Source: Thermoanaerobaculia bacterium (GTDB lineage: Bacteria; Acidobacteriota; Thermoanaerobaculia; Multivoradales; JAHZIX01). From it: a stretch of DNA of 64,000 nt. Shown piece after piece: positions 51,406 to 60,504 of the stretch. The first letter of the stretch is position 1. Each line of letters opens with the position of its first letter. The notes below the pieces were generated by a model. That model was not told where the DNA came from. It saw only the letters and a list, made by a program, of their open reading frames with translations, and did not search any database. The position numbers and the translations under genes were made by a program. Location: positions 1 to 64,000 of the forward strand of contig JALXFE010000038.1 of NCBI GenBank assembly GCA_027069135.1, given 5' to 3'.

Positions 51406-52062
51406 TCAGGGGCGGAAGCGGTAGGTCTGCGAACGACTCCACCGGTCCCCCAGCGAGCGACCGGAAAGTGCGACGAGCAAGGGCAGTCCCAATAGGGCGA
51501 AGGTCAAGATCGCCGCCCCCCACCGCAGGGCCGTTTGGGGAAACGTCAGGTTCTCCTCTTCCATGGTGCGCACGAAGAGCCCCAAGCTCGCCATCCCGGG
51601 AGTCTGCCCCCAGAAAGCCATGGGTACGACGCAATACAAGAAGGAGAAGGCCAGTAAAAAGACTGCATAGGCAGGAGCGTGGGACATCGCTGGCCCGAGG
51701 CCCAGCAGACTCTGGCCCAGAATCGCCAAGACAAGAACCCCTCCGTGAACCGCCAGGTCTGCCAATCCGCTCAGGAGACGCAACCCGAAGGTCGCCGACT
51801 CGAGCTGCGGCTCTGGCACCTCCTCATCCGAGGGCTCGGAAACTTCTTCCGGGTCCGGATCCTTACCTACCGGGGCCTCCACCGGAGACTCTTTGCCCCT
51901 TCCGGCCTGCGCGGCCGGTAGCTCCGGGAATAGGGGCAGGTCGCCTGCACCTTCTGGTTCCGCTGGCTTCTCGATGGGGTCTTCCGGCTCCTCCGCCGCT
52001 GGGCGCAAAGGCAGATCGAAGGCGAGATGAGACTGATCCGGAGAGCGACCGGACCGCTTCAT
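51406..52062 (-). CDS. RDD-family membrane protein
   Basis: 218 residues. Residues 1-85 are acidic and Pro/Glu-rich and probably cytoplasmic. The RDD-type membrane part has three or four helices (FGLRLLSGLADLAVHGGVLVLAIL, YAVFLLAFSFLYCVVPMAFWGQTPGM, FALLGLPLLVALSGRSLGDRWS). The Arg and Asp of the name are in GLRLLSGLADL. Overlaps the TPR gene upstream in ATGA. Function of RDD proteins is mostly unknown. Confidence 0.82.
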   Translation of the reverse strand: MKRSGRSPDQSHLAFDLPLRPAAEEPEDPIEKPAEPEGAGDLPLFPELPAAQAGRGKESPVEAPVGKDPDPEEVSEPSDEEVPEPQLESATFGLRLLSGLADLAVHGGVLVLAILGQSLLGLGPAMSHAPAYAVFLLAFSFLYCVVPMAFWGQTPGMASLGLFVRTMEEENLTFPQTALRWGAAILTFALLGLPLLVALSGRSLGDRWSRSQTYRFRP

Positions 52063-54467
52063 GTCGTGCGGTAGGGGAGATACTTGACGTAGATGCGATA
52101 GAGAAGATCTTCGGGACGGACCAAATAGGCTTCGGAGAACTGGAGATGGCGAGCCAGCTCCGAATCCCCCGGGTCGAGTCCGACGGCCTCCTGGAAGTTC
52201 TCCTTGGCTTGCTGCTGATTACCTCGTTGAAGCTCGCGCACTCCGAGATTGTAGTAGCAGTCGACGATCAGCCGCAGAAGATCCGGGTTCTCCGGATCCC
52301 CACTCTTGCGCCGCCAGAGGTCCTGCAGGGCCTGAACCCACTCCCGCTGCTCCATGAGATCGAAAGCGCTCTTGAGGGGTTGCAGGTGGTCGTCGGCAGT
52401 CGCCTGCAGGGTGCTCTCTTCCCCTTCCAGCGGTGAGATCTTCGCCGCTGCCTGGAGGGCCTCACGGACCCGCAAGAACTCTCCGGTCTCGGCGTAGGAG
52501 CGGGCAGCGGCGGTAAGACTCTGCCTTTGGGCGACCAACTCCGGTGCCAGGACAGGTTCCGGCTCGGCCTCGACGACGGTCCATTCCGCAATCAGCTCCT
52601 GAGCTTTCTGATGATGAGAGCTCGTGGCAGGAAGCCGCCGGAGTTGAGCGATGGCCTGCTCCGTCTTGCCGTTCGAGTGGAGTTTCTCCGCTCGCTGAAT
52701 CGGATTGAGCCGGGGCCTCTGGGGCCCCAGCACTGCGTCGTCCCCGGCGTTGGGGAAGAATGAGCTCCGATGAGAGAAAACGTACCAACCCCCGACGAGA
52801 ACCAAGACCAAGACTCCGAGGCCGATGGCCAGAAAAGGGGATCTTGCAGCCTTGGAGCTACTGGCCTTGGCCATGGGCTCTACCGCGGGCCGGGCCGGGC
52901 CCAGGGCTCCGGCCTGGATTTCTCCGGGGGCGGGGGGAATGAGAATTTCCTCGAGGAGTTCCTTGTTCCCACCGGGAGGTTCGCTCGCTGGGGTCAGAGT
53001 CCCCAGGCTCTCTTCGGCGGCAGGCACCGGCGGCGACGCACCTCCGGCAAGGAGTTGCTCCAAGCGCTCCTGGGCTGCGACATGGCCGGGGTGAATCTCG
53101 AGAACTCTCTCGAAGGCTGCCTTTGCCTTTTCAGCATCACCGGCACCCCAGGCATCGAGTCCTTCATGGAACACCTCTTCTACGGCCCGCTCGTTCTCCG
53201 CCTTGAGATTCCTCGCCTTCTCGATCCGCAGGGACGCTTCTTCGTTGTCGATATCGATGAGAAAGATCCGAGACCAGACATCGATAGCCCCCTGGTAGTC
53301 CCCTTTTTCAAAGGTCGCTTGGCCGTCGTTGAGGAGGTCCTGAACCCGGCCCCCGCTCTCGCGGGTATCTGTGAGGGCCTCAGCCTGTGCCGGTTCACCG
53401 CCCGCAGCCTGGTCGCTGATCGACAGGAGATCGAAGGGATCCCCGCCGACCTCGTCATCCCCCAACTCGAGGTCGCCCCCGCCGGTGGTCTCCGCCTCAA
53501 AAGCCAAGGGGTCATCCTCCGGAGCGGGGGGTTGACCGACCAGCGGATCCGAGCCCGGGCCCGCCGCATCGAAGGCATCCAACGGATCCTCGACGGAGGA
53601 TTCGGCTCCTCCGGTGATGGAATCCTCCACCGGCGCGAGATCCGCAAATGGGTCGGAGATCTCTGCGGGGTCTGCAGGCGCTGGAGGGTCTGCAGAAAGG
53701 GTGCTCTCAGCACGGTCCGGTTCTTGCCCTAGACCTTCTTGCCCTAGACCTCCTTGCCCTAGAGCACCGAGGGGATCGTCACTGAGGGCGGGCTCCTGCC
53801 CCAGGGCCCCCAGGGGATCGTCGCCGAGAGCGGGCTCCTCCAGCGGTACCGGGCCTCCATCGAGCCGAAAGCTGGTCACCGGCTCATCGAAATCCAAGCT
53901 GAACGCCGAAGATCCCGAGCCCTCTCCGGCGTCGGTCCCGGCTTCCGGCAGGGGCGTGCCAACGACCGTTGCCAGAGCCGCCGAGAGCTTGAGGAGACGA
54001 GGATGCTGCGGATCCAGGGCCCGAGCCTTGCTCAGCAGGCTGTCCGCTCGATCGGGGTCACCGCTCTTAAGGGCGGCGTCGGCGGAGTCCAGGAAACTGC
54101 TGACGTAGGGCGATGCTTCTACCAGCTCCTGGGCTCTCGCCATCAGAGCAGCTACGGCCGGGTCACCGGCCACCAGAGCCGAATTCGCCCGACCGATGTC
54201 CAAGGCTTCTTTGAACCGCCGTTCGTCCAACAACGCTGTGATCTCGGATACCGAGCTCGTCGGCGAAGCCGCAGCCGGGGCCGATTGGAGCTCGCGAGCC
54301 AGTTTCTTTGCCGGCTGGAATTCCGGGTCCAGTTTCAGGATGAAGTCGCATCCCAGGAGGGCTTCATTCTCTTTGCTCTGGCGAACCGATTCCAGAGTCT
54401 GCTCGAAGGTCGAGACGATGCGCTCTTTGATGTCGTCGGGAAGGGCTGCGTTTCCGGGGTATTCCAT
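52059..54467 (-). CDS. TPR protein with a central membrane anchor and low-complexity linkers
   Basis: 802 residues from ATG at 54467. N-terminal TPR-like helices (about 1-165), then an acidic, Gly/Pro-rich region (about 170-380) with imperfect repeats built on DDPLGALGQ, another TPR block (FEKGDYQGAIDVWSRIFLID, AWGAGDAEKAKAAFERVLEIHPGHVAA), a single membrane helix (about 560-580: FLAIGLGVLVLVLVGGWYVF) and a periplasmic C-terminal TPR block ending YLVRPEDLLYRIYVKYLP. It likely scaffolds an envelope complex. The layout resembles large TPR proteins of gliding or adventurous-motility clusters, but no such neighbours exist. Coupled to the RDD gene. Confidence 0.82.
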   Translation of the reverse strand: MEYPGNAALPDDIKERIVSTFEQTLESVRQSKENEALLGCDFILKLDPEFQPAKKLARELQSAPAAASPTSSVSEITALLDERRFKEALDIGRANSALVAGDPAVAALMARAQELVEASPYVSSFLDSADAALKSGDPDRADSLLSKARALDPQHPRLLKLSAALATVVGTPLPEAGTDAGEGSGSSAFSLDFDEPVTSFRLDGGPVPLEEPALGDDPLGALGQEPALSDDPLGALGQGGLGQEGLGQEPDRAESTLSADPPAPADPAEISDPFADLAPVEDSITGGAESSVEDPLDAFDAAGPGSDPLVGQPPAPEDDPLAFEAETTGGGDLELGDDEVGGDPFDLLSISDQAAGGEPAQAEALTDTRESGGRVQDLLNDGQATFEKGDYQGAIDVWSRIFLIDIDNEEASLRIEKARNLKAENERAVEEVFHEGLDAWGAGDAEKAKAAFERVLEIHPGHVAAQERLEQLLAGGASPPVPAAEESLGTLTPASEPPGGNKELLEEILIPPAPGEIQAGALGPARPAVEPMAKASSSKAARSPFLAIGLGVLVLVLVGGWYVFSHRSSFFPNAGDDAVLGPQRPRLNPIQRAEKLHSNGKTEQAIAQLRRLPATSSHHQKAQELIAEWTVVEAEPEPVLAPELVAQRQSLTAAARSYAETGEFLRVREALQAAAKISPLEGEESTLQATADDHLQPLKSAFDLMEQREWVQALQDLWRRKSGDPENPDLLRLIVDCYYNLGVRELQRGNQQQAKENFQEAVGLDPGDSELARHLQFSEAYLVRPEDLLYRIYVKYLPYRTT
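53721..53765. repeat. 15-bp tandem repeat, three units, in the TPR gene
   Basis: Units 53721-53735, 53736-53750 (identical, TTCTTGCCCTAGACC) and 53751-53765 (two changes) encode GLGQE repeats in frame. Longer, imperfect repeats (53766-53850) encode DDPLGALGQEPALS twice. Prone to copy-number change by slippage. Confidence 0.85.
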
Positions 54468-54584
54468 ACTCGTGAGCTTCTCTTTTCGGCACAGAGGCGT
54501 TCGGACAAGCATGCTAGCAGACGCTCATTGCCCCGACAATCGCCCCGCGACAGCAACCTCACCGAGAAGTCGAGGCCGCGCTCC

Positions 54585-56018
54585 TCACACGGTCTCAAGG
54601 CCCTCCAAGAGCCGCTGCGGAAGGCCCTCGAAAGCTCCCGAAGACATGGTCACCAAGAGATCTCCGGGGCGGGCCTCAGCCAGAGTGGCATTGCAGAGGT
54701 CGTCGATACTTGCACAGGGGGTGACCCTTAAGCCCCGCTCGGCGAGCTCTCGGGCCAACGCTTCCCGATCCAGCACTTCGTCGGCCAAAAGACGACCTTC
54801 GTGGTAGACCGGAGCGAGGAATACGCGGTCCGCATGCACGAAGGCTTCGAGATATAGCGGATGGAAAATATTTCGCCCGGCGGAGAGACTACGGGGTTCG
54901 AACAATGCCGCCACTCGACGCCCCGGATAGCGGCCTCGAATCGCTTTCAGTGTTGCCGCAACCGCCGTCGGGTGGTGGGCGAAGTCGTGGACGACCGTCA
55001 CGCCGCCCACGGTGCCGAGCTCTTCCAAGCGCCCTCTCGCACCCTCGAAGGAAGAAAACGCTCTGACCACCGCCTCGACCTCGAGGCCATCCCGTCGAGC
55101 CGCTGCCCACACCGCCAGAGAATTCAGAACATTGTGGTGCCCGGAAAGCCCCAGATGCACCTCGATGGGCCCCTCCTCCCCCGGTAGGCGGAACCGACAG
55201 CCATCCGTCGCTTCGTGAATCCCCGCCGCGCCACCGATGGGTCGGAGATCGTTGCCCTCTTCGAGACCGTAGAAGATCACCGGGCATGCGGCCTCTCGAG
55301 CCGCTGCACGAACCTCCGGGTGGTCTCCCCAGGCGATCAGGGCCCCCTCCGGAGGCAATAGCTTCACAGCCTTGCGAAAGGCCCGGCGAAGAGATTCGAA
55401 ATCCGGATAGAGATCCGCGTGATCGTACTCGACGCTGGTGAGAATCAAGGTCTCCGGCTGATAATGGAGAAACTTCGCACCGCGGTCGAAATACGAGGCG
55501 TTGTACTCGTCACCCTCGATGATGAATCGATTTCCGGTCCCCAATTCGAAGCTCTTTCCAAGGTTTCTCGGCACGCCTCCGATGAGGTAGCTGGGATCCC
55601 GGCCGGTCTGGGAATACACCCAGGTTGCCAGGCTCGTCGTCGTGGTCTTGCCATGGGTTCCCGCCACCACCAGGGGGCTTTGGCCGGGGAGCAGGAACCT
55701 CGCGATGGCCTGGGGCATCGAGATCCGCTCCACGCCCAGAGCTTCCGCCCGCTGGGCCTCCGGGTTGGAGCGGTGAACGGCGTTTCCGACGATGACCAGA
55801 TCCGGTGCTGACCCCTTACTTCCGGCGGATAGATGATCCGCGTCGAAACCGACCACCGGCTGGATGCCGGCTCGCTCCAACAACGTGCTCATGGGTGGGT
55901 AGAGTGGACCATCGGAGCCTGTCACCTTGTGGCCCAGCTCTTGCAAAAGGCAGGCGAGAGGGGCCATGCCCGTCCCACCGATGGCGATGAAATGAATGTT
56001 CAGTTGTTTGGATGTCAC
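54585..56018 (-). CDS. mpl: UDP-N-acetylmuramate:tripeptide ligase Mpl
   Basis: 477 residues: Mur-ligase N-terminal HFIAIGGTGMAPLACLLQELGHKVTGSD, ATP loop VAGTHGKTTTTSLA, then Mur ligase middle and C-terminal domains with SVEYDHADLYPDF, VHDFAHHPTAVAATL and LFEPRS. SYLIGGVPRNLG and IEGDEYNASYFD are typical of Mpl rather than MurC. It recycles the cell-wall tripeptide onto UDP-MurNAc. Length normal. Confidence 0.93.
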   Translation of the reverse strand: MTSKQLNIHFIAIGGTGMAPLACLLQELGHKVTGSDGPLYPPMSTLLERAGIQPVVGFDADHLSAGSKGSAPDLVIVGNAVHRSNPEAQRAEALGVERISMPQAIARFLLPGQSPLVVAGTHGKTTTTSLATWVYSQTGRDPSYLIGGVPRNLGKSFELGTGNRFIIEGDEYNASYFDRGAKFLHYQPETLILTSVEYDHADLYPDFESLRRAFRKAVKLLPPEGALIAWGDHPEVRAAAREAACPVIFYGLEEGNDLRPIGGAAGIHEATDGCRFRLPGEEGPIEVHLGLSGHHNVLNSLAVWAAARRDGLEVEAVVRAFSSFEGARGRLEELGTVGGVTVVHDFAHHPTAVAATLKAIRGRYPGRRVAALFEPRSLSAGRNIFHPLYLEAFVHADRVFLAPVYHEGRLLADEVLDREALARELAERGLRVTPCASIDDLCNATLAEARPGDLLVTMSSGAFEGLPQRLLEGLETV

Positions 56019-56144
56019 GGTGGGGTTCAGCCCTCAATTTGCCAGTGTAACATTGCCTTTCAGCGAATCGTACGCAGCTTGACACCGCCTCCCTGCGGCC
56101 AAGCCTGTCTGCGGCCCAGAGGCTAACGCGGAGGAACACCGAGA

Positions 56145-57185
56145 ATGAAATTTCTTGCAGCAAGCGCCATTTTGGCATTCGGCACCATGGCTACAGTCAG
56201 CGCCACCCCGGCCGTCGAGAGCGCAACCGCCACGGCGGAGGCCGTCGCAGCCAAGCCCAAAGCGGTGGTTGCTGAGCCGATGAAGGACCTTGGGATCGTC
56301 CCCAAGGGCAATAAAGCGAAGGTCGAATTCGTGATCCGCAACGAGGGGACGGCACCTTTGTCCATCACCGAGGTTCGGCCGGCCTGCGGTTGCACCGTCG
56401 CCAACTTCGACAAGACCATCGCCCCCGGGGCGGAGGGGAAAGTCCGGGCGAGCCTGGATACGACCAACCTCTACGGCGCCAACTCGAAGACCATCACCGT
56501 CTATACCAACGACGCAGCGAATCCGTCCATCGTCTTGACCATCAAGAGCGACGTCAAACCCTATATCAACGCCGTTCCCGGCTACGCACGCTTCAACGTC
56601 GTGCGCCTCGAAAAAGAAGGGTCGATCACACAGACTCTCTGGTCCGAAGACGGCGAGGACTTCAAGATCCTCTCCGCCGAGGTTCCCGCTCCCTTCATGA
56701 AGGCGACGTTCCGTGAAGCGAAAGAGGACGAGAAGGACGAGAACGGCAAGGGTCGACAGTGGCTGGTGGAGCTCCACCTGGCCCCGGATGCACCGGTGGG
56801 TGCCCTGACCAAGCACCTGGTGATCACCACTGACCACCCGAAGCAGAAGACCGTCAAAATTCCGGTGTCCGGATTCGTCCGCCCGGTCCTCGCGGTCTCT
56901 CCGCCGACGGCAAACTTTCGCAAAATCGCCCAGGAAGAAACCAAGCGCACCAATCTCCTGGTCCGAAACTTCGCCACCGAGAACATCAAGGTCACCGGAG
57001 TGACGAGCAGCCTCAAGAGCTTGAAGGCCTACCTCGTTTCCGTCGAAGAGGGCCGGCGCTACCGCGTCAACCTGGAGATGGCTCCGGAAATGCCCAAAGG
57101 CCCTTTCACCGGCACTCTCACCATCAAGACGGATAGCCCCAAGGTACCGGAGCTCGAGGTCGAAGTGAAAGGCAACGTCATCTAG
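56145..57185 (+). CDS. exported DUF1573 protein
   Basis: 346 residues with a signal peptide (MKFLAASAILAFGTMATVSA). Residues about 45-140 are the DUF1573 Ig-like domain with its VRPACGCTVANFD motif; a second, similar unit (LVVSPPTANFRKIAQEE-like ALAVSPPTANFRKIAQ) lies near residue 240-340. Between them is a charged KEDEKDENGKGRQW loop. Periplasmic, function unknown. The TAG stop is part of a repeat end that resembles the MITE TIR. The long minus-strand frame over this gene is a shadow. Confidence 0.85.
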   Translation: MKFLAASAILAFGTMATVSATPAVESATATAEAVAAKPKAVVAEPMKDLGIVPKGNKAKVEFVIRNEGTAPLSITEVRPACGCTVANFDKTIAPGAEGKVRASLDTTNLYGANSKTITVYTNDAANPSIVLTIKSDVKPYINAVPGYARFNVVRLEKEGSITQTLWSEDGEDFKILSAEVPAPFMKATFREAKEDEKDENGKGRQWLVELHLAPDAPVGALTKHLVITTDHPKQKTVKIPVSGFVRPVLAVSPPTANFRKIAQEETKRTNLLVRNFATENIKVTGVTSSLKSLKAYLVSVEEGRRYRVNLEMAPEMPKGPFTGTLTIKTDSPKVPELEVEVKGNVI

Positions 57186-57196
57186 CAGCCCGAGGC
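57183..57196 (+). repeat. degenerate TIR of the MITE family at a stop codon
   Basis: TAGCAGCCCGAGGC differs by one base from the TIR start TAGCAGCCCGTGGC, and its first three bases are the stop codon of the DUF1573 gene. A remnant or a chance match of 13 of 14 bases. Confidence 0.45.
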
Positions 57197-57208
57197 ATCG
57201 CGGAAGAG

Positions 57209-57246
57209 AAAAGGGATCTCGGGACAACCCCTGAGATCCCCTTTTC
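57209..57246 (+). terminator. terminator after the DUF1573 gene
   Basis: AAAAGGGATCTC (57209-57220) pairs with GAGATCCCCTTTT (57233-57245); the inner GGG/CCC adds to the stem. The loop side of the right arm ends in TTTT, so it can work in both directions, fitting the convergent rph gene beyond it. Confidence 0.75.
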
Positions 57247-57285
57247 ACTTGAGGGAATAGAACCGCCACTTGAGGGAATAGAACC
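57246..57285. repeat. 19-bp direct repeat
   Basis: CACTTGAGGGAATAGAACC at 57246-57264 and again at 57267-57285, two bases apart, right after the terminator hairpin and before the rph stop. No function evident. Confidence 0.8.
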
Positions 57286-57307
57286 ACGGTGGCCTTCCCC
57301 CGGGCGC

Positions 57308-58135
57308 TTATTCCGGAGCTCCCCAAAGCTGCTTCTCATCCTTCGGGAGGGCGACCTTGCGCCGGCCTTTGGCCCGCACCGCCTCGACCTCTTCGAGCAC
57401 CGGCCGCAATACGGAACGCTGCGCTCGAGCCAGCTCCTCGATCCCTTTGAAGGAGAGGTCCAGGATCCGGTCCATCTCAGACCGCGCAAAGGTCCGGCGC
57501 TCGCCGGTCCCCTGGACCTCGACCAAAGCGCCGTCGGCGGTACCGACGACGTTCATATCCACCTGAGCTTCCCGGTCCTCGCAATATTCCAGATCCAACA
57601 AAGCGGTGTCTTGCACGATGCCCGCCGAGATCGCAGCGAGCTCCCCCCTAATGGGCCATCGCTCGAGGTCGCCGGCGAGAAAAAGTCCTCCCAGAGCTTC
57701 GACGACGGCCACATAGGCTGCCGTGATGGCCGCCGTCCGGGTACCGCCGTCTGCCTGGAGGACGTCACAATCGACGAGCACCGTACGATCCGGCAGGGCG
57801 GTCAGGTCCACCACGGCGCGCAGGCTCCGGCCGATCAGGCGTTGGATCTCCGTGCTTCGGCCGGACGGGCGACCCTTCGAGACCTCCCGCGGTGATCGCG
57901 TGTGGGTCGATCTCGGTAACATCGCATACTCCGCCGTCAACCAGCCGGAGCCGCTGTCCTTCAAGAAAGGCGGAACCCGAGATTCGACGCTTGCGGCGAC
58001 CAGGACCCGCGTGTCTCCAAGGTCGATCTGGGCCGAACCTTCGGCAAATTTCATGGCACCCGAACGAATCGACACGGGACGAAGCGCGTCGAAGGCTCGG
58101 TCGTGGACACGGCGGTAGGCGGATCGCATGCTCAT
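57308..58135 (-). CDS. rph: ribonuclease PH
   Basis: 275 residues: SIRSGAMKFAEGSAQIDLGDTRVLVAASVE, EIQRLIGRSLRAVVD, TVLVDCDVLQADGGTRTAAI and VVGTADGALVEVQGTGE are diagnostic RNase PH segments. It trims tRNA 3' ends with phosphate. Slightly long at the C-terminus (basic tail, 240 is usual). 49 bases after the GerMN gene in the same operon. A second in-frame ATG at 58129 is possible. Confidence 0.95.
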   Translation of the reverse strand: MSMRSAYRRVHDRAFDALRPVSIRSGAMKFAEGSAQIDLGDTRVLVAASVESRVPPFLKDSGSGWLTAEYAMLPRSTHTRSPREVSKGRPSGRSTEIQRLIGRSLRAVVDLTALPDRTVLVDCDVLQADGGTRTAAITAAYVAVVEALGGLFLAGDLERWPIRGELAAISAGIVQDTALLDLEYCEDREAQVDMNVVGTADGALVEVQGTGERRTFARSEMDRILDLSFKGIEELARAQRSVLRPVLEEVEAVRAKGRRKVALPKDEKQLWGAPE

Positions 58136-58184
58136 ACGGAAAATCCCTTTCCCGACCCAGGGCCGGCGGAGGAAGACTTTGCCC

Positions 58185-58742
58185 TCATCGGGCTAGCTGA
58201 GGTCTCGGTTCCAGGGGGCCGCCGTTGCTCAGATGACCGGCGAGGCTCTCCTGTTGCGTACCGTTCCACAGCAGGCTCAGACGCTCGACCCCTTGAACGT
58301 TGAGGACCACAGAGTTCACCAGGCTGTAGATCATCAAAGTCTCTTGAAGGGAGCCCATCGGTGGAGGGGGTTTGTTCCCCGTCCGATGGAGATCCAGATA
58401 GACCACCTCAGCAGTTCCCAAATAGACCCCGCCAACGGTCGTATCCCCCGGCAGAACGGGACGCGCCTCCGGTGCCTCGGGCCCCTCCAACAACGCTTGA
58501 ACGATGGCCCGGATCTGCTCTTCCGGTGTGCCCTTCGGCAGTCGGCGCTCCTCCTTGACCAGGAGCTCCCCGGTTCCCGGGAAGAAAAGCGTGACCGTCT
58601 GAAGATCTCCGGAGGGTGGACGATTCCCGCCGGGGCCTTCCGGGCCGGTCCCCGACTCCTCTGCCCCCCCGCAAGCCAAGAGAGCGGTAACCAGCCCAGC
58701 CAACACCGCCATGACCCACGAAGAAAACGGTGTCTTCCTCAA
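58185..58742 (-). CDS. GerMN-domain lipoprotein
   Basis: 185 residues from TTG at 58742, overlapping the amidase stop (TTGA). Lipoprotein signal MRKTPFSSWVMAVLAGLVTALLACGG with Cys24. The GerMN domain follows (VTLFFPGTGELLVKEERRLPKG, LLEGPEAPEARPVLPGDTTVGGVYL, VYLDL, LMIYSLVNSVVLNVQGVERLSLLWNG). In spore-formers it occurs in the germination/sporulation protein GerM; elsewhere it is linked to cell-wall enzymes, as here next to an amidase. Confidence 0.88.
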   Translation of the reverse strand: MRKTPFSSWVMAVLAGLVTALLACGGAEESGTGPEGPGGNRPPSGDLQTVTLFFPGTGELLVKEERRLPKGTPEEQIRAIVQALLEGPEAPEARPVLPGDTTVGGVYLGTAEVVYLDLHRTGNKPPPPMGSLQETLMIYSLVNSVVLNVQGVERLSLLWNGTQQESLAGHLSNGGPLEPRPQLAR

Positions 58743-60274
58743 GGCCTCACATCTCCAGCCGAGGCCGCGGCGGAGCCGGACTCCGGCACGGGCTCCGACT
58801 GGGATTTATAGCGAACGACGGCACGAACCAGGGAATCGACCAATTGTGAGCGATACTCCGGATCCTGGAGTCGCGCATCCTCCGCCGGATTGCTCAAGAA
58901 CCCGAGCTCTACGAGCACCGCGGGCATCGCCGCTCCTTGGAGGACCTGGAAAGGCGCCTGTTTGACCCCGCGATCCCGAAGTTTCAACGCCTGATTGAGC
59001 TCTTCCTGGACCAACGTCGCGAAACGAAGACTCTCCACCAGGTGATGGCTCTGGCTGAGATCCCACAGAATCAGCTGCAGGTCGTAGAGGGGATCTACCT
59101 TGCCACTCACGGCAGCCCCGGCTTCGTTCTCCGCCTTCGCTGAGGCTGCCGCCTGGGAATCGCTGGCCTCAGTGCTGAGGATATAGGTCTCCGCTCCCTG
59201 GGCTTTCGAGCCATAGGAGGAATTCAGGTGCAGAGAGATGAAGAGATCCGCCTTATTCTGGTTGGCGATAGCGGTCCGTGTCGGCAGGGCGAGCTCCTCG
59301 TCCCCTTCGCGGGTCAGAACCACCTCCACCGGTAGGCGGCCCATCAGTCGTCGCCGCAAAGCTCTGGCAAGAATCAGCGTCAGCTCTTTCTCGTACACCC
59401 CGCTGGCACTCTTGGCACCGGTCTCGGATCCGCCATGGCCCGGATCGATGACGATGGTGTGAATGCCCTTTCGCCTGCGGGGTCGGGAGATACGAGCCGG
59501 TTCGTCCGGCTCCGAAACATCGGTCCCGGGATAGACATCGAAGACCAGCCGAAAGGGATTTTCCAGAACGTAACTCTGGGTTTGGGCTCCCGATTCCAAC
59601 GAGATACGAATCCGTTGGTCGTTGAATGAAACCCGGCGCACCAGGGGATCCCCCGATGGGATCTGCCCCCGCGGCCGCAACCGATCCCCCCGAACTTCCA
59701 CGGAGACCATTCCCGGCAGCTCCTCGATCCGATACCGCGGCGGCTCTGAGAACTCGAAAGCCAGCGTCGTAGCACCCTGGAGGTGCACGAGCTCTGTTGC
59801 CACCAGAAGGACCCGAGAATCCGGCTGGTCAATGCGCAGAGTCAAAGTTGCGCGATCCCATCGGAACCGGTACCCCAGGCCGACGCCGAAGGTTTCATCC
59901 AAGAAGTCCAACGGTACCAACAGGCCGGAAACAGATTGCATCGGTGCCTGGGAGAGACGGAGAATCCGCTCGCCGATGGTCACCGCCGGGCTCTCCGGGC
60001 CAAAGATCAACTCCTGATCCAGGATCTTCAACTCGTAGGATTCGCCGTAGGCGCCAATTTCCAGCTGTCCGCCGAGGCGCTCGGCCAAGGGAGGTAGTGA
60101 AAACAACGGACCCGCGGTGGTTTGCCGGGCAGGGAGGGAGAATCGCCCGGATCCCAACTCTACAGTGGCAGAAAAGACCGCTCGAACCGCTGTGGAGGTC
60201 TCTTTCGGATCCTCAGCCACGGCCGCCAATGGCAGCCAAAGCCCCAGGAGAAGAACCCCGGGCAGACCGTTCAT
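58739..60274 (-). CDS. N-acetylmuramoyl-L-alanine amidase (Amidase_3) with AMIN-like region
   Basis: 511 residues if ATG at 60274 starts; a GTG at 60313 is also possible and neither has a good ribosome-binding site. Signal peptide MNGLPGVLLLGLWLPLAAVA. Residues about 20-250 are beta-rich with an AMIN-type part (FEFSEPPRYRIEELPGMVSVEV) that targets the enzyme to peptidoglycan. The catalytic domain has the Zn ligands in TIVIDPGHGG, YEKELTLILAR and LFISLHLNSS, and the catalytic Glu in VLVELGFLSNPAED. Cuts the amide between MurNAc and L-Ala. First gene of the amidase-GerMN-rph operon. Confidence 0.92.
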   Translation of the reverse strand: MNGLPGVLLLGLWLPLAAVAEDPKETSTAVRAVFSATVELGSGRFSLPARQTTAGPLFSLPPLAERLGGQLEIGAYGESYELKILDQELIFGPESPAVTIGERILRLSQAPMQSVSGLLVPLDFLDETFGVGLGYRFRWDRATLTLRIDQPDSRVLLVATELVHLQGATTLAFEFSEPPRYRIEELPGMVSVEVRGDRLRPRGQIPSGDPLVRRVSFNDQRIRISLESGAQTQSYVLENPFRLVFDVYPGTDVSEPDEPARISRPRRRKGIHTIVIDPGHGGSETGAKSASGVYEKELTLILARALRRRLMGRLPVEVVLTREGDEELALPTRTAIANQNKADLFISLHLNSSYGSKAQGAETYILSTEASDSQAAASAKAENEAGAAVSGKVDPLYDLQLILWDLSQSHHLVESLRFATLVQEELNQALKLRDRGVKQAPFQVLQGAAMPAVLVELGFLSNPAEDARLQDPEYRSQLVDSLVRAVVRYKSQSEPVPESGSAAASAGDVRP

Positions 60275-60504
60275 GAACCGAAAAAGGGGGCTGGGCAGGA
60301 ACCGATTACGCACCGAAAGAGAATACCATCGTAGGAGCCATCGGGAGCACACAAGAAGCGCTGGCCCGAAAGATCCGGTATCTTTACCTGCCGAGGTGCG
60401 CTAATCCCTACGTTGAAGATTCTCTTAAGAGTCCGCTCGGGGTCCTCGGACTTCCCAAGATTTCTTGGAGCTCGACAGAAAAGGACACCAGAAACGAAGA
60501 TCTC

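Noticed and set aside
56034-57326. 430-codon minus-strand frame across the DUF1573 gene
   Set aside because: Antisense to a clear exported protein with signal peptide and conserved CGC motif; a GC-rich shadow.
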